Assembly: GCF_019242285.1 (NCBI RefSeq)
Contig: NZ_JAFAVV010000697.1
Location: forward strand, 1 to 41,483
Direction of reading: 5' to 3'
DNA length: 41,483 bases
DNA from: Bradyrhizobium sp.
GTDB lineage: Bacteria > Pseudomonadota > Alphaproteobacteria > Rhizobiales > Xanthobacteraceae
The notes under the pieces: generated by a model
Seen by the model: the letters and a program-made list of their open reading frames with translations, nothing else
What the model was told of the DNA's origin: nothing
The model's database searches: none
Shown: piece by piece, positions 1 to 7,269 of the stretch
Layout of the letters: each line of letters opens with the position of its first letter
Position numbering within the stretch: the stretch's first letter is position 1
Program-made: the position numbers and the translations under genes

Positions 1-756
1 CGGCCTCAGCACCATGTCGGACAGGATCGCGACCCCCTGTCCGTTCGCCACCATCGAGCGCACCGCCTCGACCGAGGAGGTGCGCAGCGTCACCGTCGGC
101 CGGTACGGCGTCTTGCTCCAGTATTTGAGCGAGGTGTGCGCGGCCTCGTCGACCGTCAGCATGATATAGGGCTCGGCCGCGACTTCCTTCAGCCCGACGG
201 AATCGCGCTGCAGCAGATGGTGCTTCGATGCGACCCACAGCCGCCGCCGCGAGCCGATCAATGTCTCCATCGACAGGTCCGGGTTCTGCACGTTGGAGGT
301 GAGCAGCACGGCGATGTCGTAGCGGTTCGACAGCAGGCCTTCCTCGATCGCCTCGCGGTTGAGCTCGAACAACTGGATTTCGAGCTTGGGATAATGCCGC
401 CTCAGGCGTTCCAGATGGCTGGGGAGGAAATAGCCGATCACCGTGTAGGTTGCCGCGACCGTCAGGCTGCCTTCGACGTCGTTGGCCGGCACCTTGAGGC
501 TGGTCGCCTCCGCGACCTTATTCAGGATGTCATAGGCATGAAAGAGGAACTGGCGCCCGATCGCGGTCAGCTCCATGCCTTGGGGCGAGCGGCTGAACAG
601 TTCGGCGCCCACCGCCTGCTCGAGATCCTTGATGGCGTTGGTGACGGCGGATTGCGAGATCGCAAGCGCAACCGCGGCTTGGGTGATCTGCCCCTGCTCG
701 GCCGTGGCCACGAAATAGCGGATCTGACGCAGACTGATCGACACGAACTGACCCAT
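1..756 (-). CDS. LysR-family transcriptional regulator (3' end outside window)
   Basis: Not in the ORF track because it has no stop in the window. Translating the minus strand from the ATG at 756-754 gives 252 uninterrupted codons beginning MGQFVSIRQIRYFVATAEQG. Residues 1-60 form the LysR winged-helix domain (ITQAAVALAISQSAVTNAIKDLE, then LFSR); the rest is the start of the substrate-binding domain. The C-terminal roughly 50 residues are missing at the window edge. An in-frame ATG at 792-790 would add 12 residues (MRIGYDIKSDYR); the downstream start fits family length better, although neither has a clear Shine-Dalgarno sequence. The gene is divergent from the pxpA/biotin operon, so by the usual LysR arrangement it probably controls that operon. 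The effector is unknown; the operon content suggests a lactam or related amide (inference). Confidence 0.93.
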   Translation of the reverse strand, partial: MGQFVSISLRQIRYFVATAEQGQITQAAVALAISQSAVTNAIKDLEQAVGAELFSRSPQGMELTAIGRQFLFHAYDILNKVAEATSLKVPANDVEGSLTVAATYTVIGYFLPSHLERLRRHYPKLEIQLFELNREAIEEGLLSNRYDIAVLLTSNVQNPDLSMETLIGSRRRLWVASKHHLLQRDSVGLKEVAAEPYIMLTVDEAAHTSLKYWSKTPYRPTVTLRTSSVEAVRSMVANGQGVAILSDMVLRP

Positions 757-781
757 ACGATAATCAGATTTGATATCGTAT
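755..781. promoter_or_regulatory. Inverted repeat, candidate LysR operator
   Basis: A perfect 8-bp inverted repeat, ATACGATA and TATCGTAT, is separated by 11 nt and lies at the very start of lysR, overlapping its ATG, in the AT-rich part of the divergent region. Interrupted dyads of this size are typical LysR recognition sites. Its position suggests autorepression. Whether it also activates pxpA, about 220 nt away, cannot be judged. Confidence 0.5.
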
Positions 782-999
782 CCTATTCTCATAAAACGAA
801 TAGCTTCGAGTTTGTGCAGCTCGCCGGATATTTGGTCATCCAATCGGCGGGAAATCACCTTGAGGCTCGTCGCAGGCGCTCAGGGCGGATCGGGGAGATA
901 TCTGAAAAACGAAATCTGTGCTTTCAATAAGAATAATTCTCCACGGTCGACCGACCACCTAACGTTCGGAGCGACGAGAATATGGGAGGGGAGCGGCTC

Positions 1000-1794
1000 G
1001 TGCCGGTAAGGACCGTCGACATCAATTGCGACATGGGGGAAGCCTACGCCAATTGGCGGCTGAGCGACGCCGACGACGCCAAGCTCATGGAACTGATCAG
1101 TTCGGCGAACATCGCCGCCGGCTTCCATGCCGGCGATCCCAACCTGATGGATGCAACGGTACGACTTGCCACCCAGTGCGGCGTCGGGATCGGCGTGCAC
1201 CCCGGCTATCGCGACCTGCAGGGGTTCGGCCGCCGGCGGATCGATGGCGCGGCCGAGGAGGTCGTCAACGACGTGATCTATCAGATCGGCGGCTTGCGCG
1301 AATTCGCGCGCCGCCACGGTGCGCATCTCCAGCATGTCAAGCCGCATGGCGCGCTGTACATGGAGATGGCGGTCAATGAGGGGCTGTCGCGCTCTTTCAT
1401 CCAGGTCATGCGGACGGTGGCGCCGACCGCATTCGTCTATTGCATGGATATTTCTGCGACCTGCCGGGTTGCGACCGAGGCCGGCCAGCCGGTGATCCGG
1501 GAATTCTACGCCGACCGGGAGTATGACCGTTCCGGCTCGATCGTGTTCACCCGCCATGGCGCCAGGCTGGATCCGCAGGCGCTGGCCGAGCGGGCCGTTC
1601 GGGCCTGCCAGACCGGCAAGGTCCGCACCATCGACGGCGACGACATCGACATTGCCTTCGAGTCGATCTGCTTCCATTCCGATACGCCCGGCTCGCTGGA
1701 GATCGCCCGCGCTTTGCGCGACGCGCTGATCGGAAATGGCATCCGGATTGCACCAGCTTCGGAGATCGTTCCGCAGACTTCCGTCAACGAATAG
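1000..1794 (+). CDS. pxpA: LamB/YcsF family protein, 5-oxoprolinase subunit A-like
   Basis: This is the family that, with PxpB and PxpC, forms the ATP-dependent 5-oxoprolinase of bacteria (5-oxoproline to glutamate). Family motifs are clear: VDINCDMGE at the N-terminus, SSANIAAGFHAGDP, HVKPHGALY and FYADREYDRSG. Length (264 aa) is close to the usual 245-255. I chose the GTG at 1000 because GGGAGGGGAG sits 6 nt upstream; the track's ATG at 982 would place that purine tract inside the gene, but it remains possible. It is the first gene of a five-gene operon, with the next start 7 nt after its stop. Biotin carboxylase and carrier genes in the same operon, which classical PxpABC does not need, suggest a carboxylation-dependent variant whose substrate may not be 5-oxoproline (inference). 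Confidence 0.9.
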   Translation: MPVRTVDINCDMGEAYANWRLSDADDAKLMELISSANIAAGFHAGDPNLMDATVRLATQCGVGIGVHPGYRDLQGFGRRRIDGAAEEVVNDVIYQIGGLREFARRHGAHLQHVKPHGALYMEMAVNEGLSRSFIQVMRTVAPTAFVYCMDISATCRVATEAGQPVIREFYADREYDRSGSIVFTRHGARLDPQALAERAVRACQTGKVRTIDGDDIDIAFESICFHSDTPGSLEIARALRDALIGNGIRIAPASEIVPQTSVNE

Positions 1795-1801
1795 GGATGC
1801 G

Positions 1802-2044
1802 ATGAGCATAGCCGACATCAAATCGCCGCTGCCCGGCGTCTTCTACCGCAAGCCGTCGCCGGAGAGCCCGCCGTTCAAGGACGACGGCGATGCCGTGAAG
1901 CCTGACGATGTGATCGGCCTCGTCGAGGTGATGAAGTCGTTCCACGAGGTGCGCGCCGGCATCGCCGGTGTCGGCATCCGCTTCGTCGTCGAGGACACCG
2001 ACGCGGTCATGGCCGGCCAGACGCTGGCCGAGGTCCAGGCATGA
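1802..2044 (+). CDS. Biotin carboxyl carrier domain protein (80 aa)
   Basis: A stand-alone biotinyl/lipoyl domain, MSIADIKSPLPGVFY...VEVMKSFHEV...ETLAEVQA-type. The biotin-attachment motif is VMKS rather than the canonical AMKM, with the lysine kept; preceding PLPGVFY and following DAVMAGQTLAEV are the standard strand-turn elements. The track ORF begins at 1736 inside pxpA; the ATG at 1802 is the sensible start because it lies just after the pxpA stop. It overlaps the next gene by 4 nt (ATGA), implying translational coupling. It should carry carboxybiotin between the biotin carboxylase encoded next and the PxpB/PxpC-like carboxyltransferase. It lacks the N-terminal region of the housekeeping AccB elsewhere in the window, so it is a dedicated carrier. 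Confidence 0.85.
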   Translation: MSIADIKSPLPGVFYRKPSPESPPFKDDGDAVKPDDVIGLVEVMKSFHEVRAGIAGVGIRFVVEDTDAVMAGQTLAEVQA

Positions 2045-3423
2045 ACATCCGCTCGGTCCTGATCGCCAACCGGGGCGAGATCGCGGTGCGGATCGTCCGC
2101 GCTGCGAAGGCCCTGGGGCTTCGGACCGTGCAGGTCCACAGCCAGGCCGACACGGATTCGCTCGCGGTGAAACTCGCCGACGCGGCGGTCGAGATCGGGC
2201 CGCCGCCGGCGAAGAAATCCTATCTCAACATCGACGCGATCCTCGCGGCGGCGAAGGCCGCCAATGTCGATGCGGTACATCCCGGCTATGGCTTCCTGGC
2301 CGAGAACGCCGATTTTGCCGATGCCGTGACCGCGGCCGGCATGACGTTCGTCGGGCCGAGCGGCGATGCGATCCGGCTCCTCGGCGACAAGGTGATGGCG
2401 CGTGCTGTCGCGGTGAAGGCCGGCGTTCCGACGGTACCGGGCAGCGACGGCCGCGTCGCGGACCTTGCCGAGGCCGTGGCGATCGCGTCCGATATCGGCT
2501 TTCCCGTCATGGTCAAGGCCGCGGCCGGCGGCGGCGGCCGTGGCATCCGCATCGCGCACGACGCCGACGAGTTCGCGCGGTTGTTCCCGCAGGCCTCGGC
2601 GGAGGCCGCGGCGGCGTTCGGCGATGGTGGCCTGTATTTGGAGAAGGTCATCGAGCGCGCGCGCCACATCGAGGTGCAGATCCTCGGCGACGGCGAGAAC
2701 TTTGTTCATTGCTTCGAGCGCGAATGCTCGCTGCAGCGGCGCCGGCAGAAGGTGTGGGAGGAGGCACCCGCGATCGGGCTGCCGGACGACGTGCGATCCC
2801 GGCTGTGCGAGAGCTCGGTCGCGCTGGCGCGACAGGTCGGCTACAGCAGCGCCGGCACGGTGGAATATCTCTACGACGACGCTACGCAAGACTTCTATTT
2901 CATCGAGGTCAACACCCGCATCCAGGTCGAGCATCCCGTCACCGAGATGGTTTCCGGCATCGATCTCGTGCAGGCGATGCTGCGGATCGCGGGCGGCGAG
3001 AAACTGTCGCTGCGGCAGGATGACATCCGCATCCACGGTCATGCCATCGAGTGCCGCATCAATGCCGAGGACCCGTACAAGAACTTCATGCCGTGGCCGG
3101 GCCGCATCGGGCAGCTCCGCGTGCCGGAAGGCGAGGGCATCCGCTTCGACACAATGCTGTTCGAAGGCTACCAGGTGCCGCCGTTCTACGATTCGCTGCT
3201 CGGCAAGCTCATCGTGCACGGCGCCGACCGTGCCGACTGTTTGGCGCGGCTGCAGGGCGCGCTGAAGGAACTGGTGATCACGGGAATTGCGACCACCATC
3301 CCGCTGCATGCGGCGCTCGCGTCTGATCCCAGCGTCGGCGAAGGGCGCACCCACACCCGCTTTCTCGAACCCTGGCTGGAAACCGATTTCGCCGCGCTCA
3401 AGCGCGCAAGGGAGGATGCCTGA
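2041..3423 (+). CDS. Biotin carboxylase, AccC paralogue of the pxp operon
   Basis: 460 aa, the normal length for a biotin carboxylase subunit. Seen: N-terminal ILIANRGEIAVRIVRA-type motif, HPGYGFLAENADF, the ATP-grasp glycine loop KAAAGGGGRGIRI, ECSLQRRRQKVWEEAP, the catalytic ENVTRIQVEHPVTEM-type segment (here IEVNTRIQVEHPVTEM), and a C-terminal PPFYDSLLGKLIVHG. It uses ATP and bicarbonate to carboxylate biotin on a carrier protein, here most likely the 80-aa carrier just upstream. It overlaps both neighbours by 1-4 nt. A second, clearly housekeeping accC lies at 12261-13610, so this copy is probably dedicated to the operon rather than to fatty-acid synthesis (inference from context). Confidence 0.92.
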   Translation: MNIRSVLIANRGEIAVRIVRAAKALGLRTVQVHSQADTDSLAVKLADAAVEIGPPPAKKSYLNIDAILAAAKAANVDAVHPGYGFLAENADFADAVTAAGMTFVGPSGDAIRLLGDKVMARAVAVKAGVPTVPGSDGRVADLAEAVAIASDIGFPVMVKAAAGGGGRGIRIAHDADEFARLFPQASAEAAAAFGDGGLYLEKVIERARHIEVQILGDGENFVHCFERECSLQRRRQKVWEEAPAIGLPDDVRSRLCESSVALARQVGYSSAGTVEYLYDDATQDFYFIEVNTRIQVEHPVTEMVSGIDLVQAMLRIAGGEKLSLRQDDIRIHGHAIECRINAEDPYKNFMPWPGRIGQLRVPEGEGIRFDTMLFEGYQVPPFYDSLLGKLIVHGADRADCLARLQGALKELVITGIATTIPLHAALASDPSVGEGRTHTRFLEPWLETDFAALKRAREDA

Positions 3424-4298
3424 TGACGACCCGCTACTCCTTCGGAGGCGACGAGCACCTGTTCGTCGAGTGCGACGAGGCGATGTCGCTCGAAGCCTTC
3501 TTCAAGAGCCTGTCGATGACGAATGCGATCCGCGACAGCGGCATCGCCGGCGTCACCGAAATCTGCCCGGCCAACGCCTCGTTCCAGATCAAGTTCGACC
3601 CTGATGTGATCAAGCCGGACGACATCCTGAAAGAGGTGAAGGCGATCGAGAGCGCGGCGGTGAGGACCGAGCCCGTCATCAAGACCCGGATCATCGAGAT
3701 TCCGGTGTTCTATCGCGATCCCTGGACTCACGAGACGCTGATGCGGTTTCGCGAGCGGCACCAGGACCCGAAGGGGACCGATCTCGAATATGCGGCGCGG
3801 GTGAACGGACTGCCCGATGTCGACGCCTTCATCGCCGCGCATAGCGGCTCGCCCTGGTTCGTCTCGATGGTCGGCTTCGTCGCCGGGCTGCCGTTCCTGT
3901 ACCAGATGGTCGAGCGCCAGCGGCAGCTCGAGGTGCCGAAATATCTCAGGCCCCGCACCGACACGCCGAAGCTCACGATCGGCCATGGCGGCTGCTTCTC
4001 CTGCATCTATTCGGTGCGCGGCGCCGGCGGCTACCAGATGTTCGGCATCACGCCGATGCCGATCTTCGACCCCGAGCAGCAGATCGGTTATTTGCGCGAC
4101 TTCATGGTGTTCTTCCGGCCCGGCGACATCGTCAAGTTCAAGCCGATCGACCGCTCGGCCTATGACGGGGCGATCGACGACGTCGCGGCCGGCCGCTTCG
4201 CGCCGCTGATGCGCGACGTCACCTTCGACTTCAACCAGTTTCAGCAGGACATGAACGGCTACAACGCCAAGCTGGAGGGCGCGCTCCATGGCCATTAG
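3423..4298 (+). CDS. pxpB: PxpB/KipI-like carboxyltransferase domain subunit 1, divergent
   Basis: Allophanate-hydrolase subunit 1 / KipI family. The alignable core is RIIEIPVFY, then WFVSMVGFVAGLPFLYQM, corresponding to the family's GFxPGFPYL region, and GGYQMFGITPMPIFDP near the C-terminus with RPGDIVKFKPI. At 291 aa it is much longer than E. coli PxpB (218 aa), with an insertion around residues 95-125 and a roughly 45-residue C-terminal extension. The usual VPAGSVGIGG-QTGIYP stretch is replaced by LTIGHGGCFSCIYSV, which has two cysteines. The start overlaps the biotin carboxylase stop by 1 nt. It should pair with the PxpC-like protein encoded next. The symbol is given for family membership only; the divergence makes a different acceptor substrate likely. 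Confidence 0.8.
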   Translation: MTTRYSFGGDEHLFVECDEAMSLEAFFKSLSMTNAIRDSGIAGVTEICPANASFQIKFDPDVIKPDDILKEVKAIESAAVRTEPVIKTRIIEIPVFYRDPWTHETLMRFRERHQDPKGTDLEYAARVNGLPDVDAFIAAHSGSPWFVSMVGFVAGLPFLYQMVERQRQLEVPKYLRPRTDTPKLTIGHGGCFSCIYSVRGAGGYQMFGITPMPIFDPEQQIGYLRDFMVFFRPGDIVKFKPIDRSAYDGAIDDVAAGRFAPLMRDVTFDFNQFQQDMNGYNAKLEGALHGH

Positions 4299-5259
4299 GG
4301 TGCAGAATCCGGGTCTGTCGACCACCGTTCAGGATCTCGGCCGTCCCGGCTATTTCCATTTGGGCATCCCGATCGGCGGCGCGATGGACCGGCTGGCGCT
4401 GCGTGCGGCGAACCTGCTCGTCGGCAACGACGAGGGCGCGGCCTGCCTGGAAGCCGTGTTCATGGGCCCGCAGCTCGAGTTCACCGCGGATACCGGCATC
4501 GCGGTGACCGGCGCGACCATGCCGATCAAGCTCGACGGCGAGGAGAAGCCGGGCTGGACCGCGCTCGAAGTCAAGGCCGGCCAGGTGCTGAGCTTCGGCT
4601 ATCTGCAAGCCGGCGCGCGCATCTACGTCGCCGTCGCCGGCGGCATCGACGTGCCGCTCGCGCTCGGCAGCCGCTCGACCTATCCGATCGGTGCGCTCGG
4701 CGGCTTCAAGGGGCGGCCGATCGCCGCCGGCGACGAGCTGCCGGTCGGTGCCGTATCCGCCACGAAGGCCGGGCGCAGCGTTCCGGAGGCGCTGCGCCGC
4801 TCGCCCGGCAATCCGGCCGAGCTGCGGGTGGTGCCCGGGCTCTATTGGCACCGCATCACGCCAGACTCGCAGCGAGGTTTCTTCGCCGATCCATGGAAGG
4901 TCGCGCCTGAGGCCGACCGCATGGGCTATCGCTTTCGCGGCGGGCATGCACTCGACTTCGTCCCGCGCGAGCAGCCGTTCGGCGCAGGCTCTGACCCGTC
5001 CAATATCGTCGATAGCTGCTATCCCTACGGCTCGATCCAGGTGCCCGGCGGCAAGGAGCCGATCATCCTGCACCGCGATGCGGTGTCGGGCGGTGGCTAT
5101 TTCATGGTCGGCACCGTGATCTCGGCGGACATGGACCTGATCGGCCAGCTCCAGCCGAACATGCCGACCCGGTTCGTCGAGACCGACATGGCCGACGCGC
5201 TGAAGGCACGCGCCGATCGGGCGCAACTGGTGCAGAAGATCCGGGACGCGCTGGCTTGA
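4288..5259 (+). CDS. pxpC: PxpC/KipA-like biotin-dependent carboxyltransferase subunit 2
   Basis: Allophanate-hydrolase subunit 2 / KipA family, 323 aa (usual about 310). Family signatures: N-terminal VQNPGLSTTVQDLGRPGYFHLGIPIGGAMD, AANLLVGNDEGAACLE, YVAVAGGIDVP, EADRMGYRF, and C-terminal GSIQVPGG-PIILHRDAVSGGGY. It overlaps pxpB by 11 nt. In urea carboxylase the homologous domain transfers the carboxyl group from carboxybiotin to the acceptor, and in PxpBC it takes part in ATP-driven activation of 5-oxoproline. With a biotin carboxylase and carrier in the operon the former mechanism is favoured (inference). Its stop is only 2 bp from the stop of the convergent esterase gene, leaving no room for a separate terminator. 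Confidence 0.88.
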   Translation: MAIRVQNPGLSTTVQDLGRPGYFHLGIPIGGAMDRLALRAANLLVGNDEGAACLEAVFMGPQLEFTADTGIAVTGATMPIKLDGEEKPGWTALEVKAGQVLSFGYLQAGARIYVAVAGGIDVPLALGSRSTYPIGALGGFKGRPIAAGDELPVGAVSATKAGRSVPEALRRSPGNPAELRVVPGLYWHRITPDSQRGFFADPWKVAPEADRMGYRFRGGHALDFVPREQPFGAGSDPSNIVDSCYPYGSIQVPGGKEPIILHRDAVSGGGYFMVGTVISADMDLIGQLQPNMPTRFVETDMADALKARADRAQLVQKIRDALA

Positions 5260-5261
5260 CG

Positions 5262-6203
5262 TCAGGCCTGCGCCCTGAGCCAGGCGCCGATCTCGTCGGC
5301 GGCGACATGGGCCTGCGGCAGCAATTTGCCCATGGTGAAGAAGCCGTGGAATTGGCCCGGGAAGTGCCGGTAGGTCACGCTCACGCCCGCGCTCTTCAGC
5401 CGCGCGGCGTATTCGTCGCCCTCGTCGCGCAGGGGATCGGCGCCCGCCGTCAGCACATAGGCCGGCGGTAAACCGGCAAGGGTGCTGGCGCGAGCGGGCG
5501 ATGCGCGCCAGTCGGCGATGTCGGCATTGCCAAGATAGTGGTTCATGAACCAGCCGATCACCGTATGCGTCAGCAGCACCGAGGTCTCGGGCTCACGATG
5601 CGAGGCATGCCGGCGCGAGAAGTCAGTGGCGGGATAGATCAGCACCTGGCCGGCGAGCCTGGGCCCGTCCCCGTCGCGCGCGGCCAGTGCCACCACCGCA
5701 GCGAGATTGCCGCCGGCGCTGTCGCCGCCGACGAAGAGGCGGGATGCGTCGATGCCGAGCTGCGCCTGCCCGGCGACCCAGGTCGTTGCCGCGATCGCAT
5801 CTTCGACGGCGGCGGGAAATGGATGCTCCGGCGCGAGCCGATAGTCGACCGAGATCACGATCGTTTCGCCGGCGTCGGCGAGCTTGCGGCACACCACGTC
5901 ATGGGTTTCGAGATTGCCGATCACCCAGCCGCCACCGTGGAAGAACACCAGGGCCGGCGAAAGCCCGTCCGACTTTCTCAGCCGGTTCGGCGTATAGACG
6001 CGCGCCGGGATCGTGCCGGCAGGCGAGGGGATATCGAGCGGCGCCACTGATGCAAGCGCCGGCGGCTCGGGATTGCTGACGATGCGCGCCTGCATATAGT
6101 AGGCGCGAGCCTCGTCCGCCGTCAGCGTCTCATAGGGCGGGCGGCCAGCCTCCTGGAACGCCTTGTAGACGGCGGCAGCATCGGGATCGAGAACGACGGG
6201 CAT
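5262..6203 (-). CDS. Alpha/beta hydrolase, HSL-type esterase
   Basis: 313 aa, hormone-sensitive-lipase family (alpha/beta-hydrolase_3). Visible are the oxyanion motif HGGGW (about residues 89-93), the nucleophile motif GDSAGG with Ser162, Asp256 in ADPLRD and His286 in GQFHGF. No signal peptide, so cytoplasmic; it probably hydrolyses short-chain carboxylic esters. The track ORF runs to 6488 but its N-terminal part is a shadow of the SDR gene. I start at the ATG at 6203-6201 (MPVVLDPDAAAVY), preceded by AGAGGA at 6-nt spacing. It follows the SDR gene by 14 nt on the same strand, so the two probably form an operon. Substrate unknown. Confidence 0.9.
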   Translation of the reverse strand: MPVVLDPDAAAVYKAFQEAGRPPYETLTADEARAYYMQARIVSNPEPPALASVAPLDIPSPAGTIPARVYTPNRLRKSDGLSPALVFFHGGGWVIGNLETHDVVCRKLADAGETIVISVDYRLAPEHPFPAAVEDAIAATTWVAGQAQLGIDASRLFVGGDSAGGNLAAVVALAARDGDGPRLAGQVLIYPATDFSRRHASHREPETSVLLTHTVIGWFMNHYLGNADIADWRASPARASTLAGLPPAYVLTAGADPLRDEGDEYAARLKSAGVSVTYRHFPGQFHGFFTMGKLLPQAHVAADEIGAWLRAQA

Positions 6204-6217
6204 GGAGCATCCTCTGA

Positions 6218-7000
6218 TCAGGCGGCGGTACGGCCGCCATCGACGGTGTAGGCCGCGCCGGAGACATAGCTTGCATCGTCGGACGCCAGGAACGCGACGA
6301 TGGCGGCGACCTCGTCCGCCTGCCCGAGGCGCCGCGCGGGAATCCGCTCCACGATCTTGTCCTGCTGCATCGGAGCGTTGATACCGGCGTGGCGGCCGCG
6401 GGCCTCGATGATCGTGCTCAGCATGCGGCTGTCGATCATTCCGGGGCAGACGCAGTTGATGCGCACGCCGGTGCCGGTGTATTCCCATGCCGCGCTCTTG
6501 GTGAGCCCGATCACGCCATGCTTGCTCGCGCTGTAGACTGCGATGTTCGGCGAGCCGAACAGGCCGGCGATCGAGGCGGTGTTGATGATGCTGCCCTTGT
6601 CCTGCTTCAGCATCACCGGCAGCACATGCTTCAATCCCAGGAACACGCCGACCAGATTGACGTCGATCACCTTGCGGAAGGTCTCCAGGCTGTATTGCGT
6701 GATCGGCTTCACCTCGCCCTCGATGCCGGCGTTGTTGAAGAAGGCATCGATGCTGCCGAACCGGTCGACCGCGGCGCGGACATAGCCTTCCACCTCATCT
6801 TCGTCGGTGACGTCGGCGGTGATCGCCAGCGCCTCGGCGGAGGCCGGCAGCGCCTTCACCGCCGCCTCGTCGCGTTTGCGGTCGATGGCGACGATGCGGG
6901 CACCGCGCGCGGCGAGCAGGCGGGCGGTCGCGGCGCCGATGACGCCGGCAGCCCCGGTGACGACGGCGGTCCGGCCGTCCAGACGAATGCGATCAGGCAT
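6218..7000 (-). CDS. SDR-family oxidoreductase
   Basis: 260 aa, classical short-chain dehydrogenase. Cofactor motif TGAAGVIG (15-22), Asp40 at the end of strand 2 (favouring NAD), NNAG (89-92), catalytic Ser143, Tyr156 and Lys160 in YSASK, and the C-terminal SGAAYTVDGG. The track ORF extends to 7108; the ATG at 7000-6998 (MPDRIRLDGRTAVVTG) is chosen because GAGGAAA lies just upstream and homologous proteins begin here. It is the first gene of a two-gene unit with the esterase. SDR plus HSL esterase suggests catabolism of an ester or lactone-like compound, but no specific substrate can be read from the sequence. Confidence 0.92.
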   Translation of the reverse strand: MPDRIRLDGRTAVVTGAAGVIGAATARLLAARGARIVAIDRKRDEAAVKALPASAEALAITADVTDEDEVEGYVRAAVDRFGSIDAFFNNAGIEGEVKPITQYSLETFRKVIDVNLVGVFLGLKHVLPVMLKQDKGSIINTASIAGLFGSPNIAVYSASKHGVIGLTKSAAWEYTGTGVRINCVCPGMIDSRMLSTIIEARGRHAGINAPMQQDKIVERIPARRLGQADEVAAIVAFLASDDASYVSGAAYTVDGGRTAA

Positions 7001-7180
7001 GGGGTTTCCTCGCTGAGCTCCGGTTGTTCCGGACGGTTGGAGGCGCGGGAGGCGCCGTTTGAGCGTCGGAACTATTCCATCCGAACCGGGCGCTGGCCAG
7101 TAGGCCAAAGAGGAGGGTGGGTTGCGCCCTTCCCCCGCCGTATTCGGCGTGTTAACCGGTCCCTGCGATCGGCGGATAAA

Positions 7181-7225
7181 ATCGTACGGATGAAAATCGT
7201 ACTCCTGGACATCGTACTCCTGGAC
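7181..7225. repeat. Three tandem 15-nt units upstream of DUF2155 gene
   Basis: Units 2 and 3 are identical 15-mers (ATCGTACTCCTGGAC at 7196-7210 and 7211-7225); unit 1 (7181-7195) shares only ATCGTAC. They lie 45-90 nt upstream of the DUF2155 start in the divergent SDR/DUF2155 spacer. This could be a recent slippage duplication or a repeated regulator site; the sequence alone cannot tell. Confidence 0.6.
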
Positions 7226-7269
7226 AATGCCTTAGCCTTACGGGCCGATTCGCTGTAAAAGCACGCGAA

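Noticed and set aside
1843-3354. 503-aa minus-strand ORF
   Set aside because: Antisense of the biotin carrier and biotin carboxylase genes; no recognisable domain.
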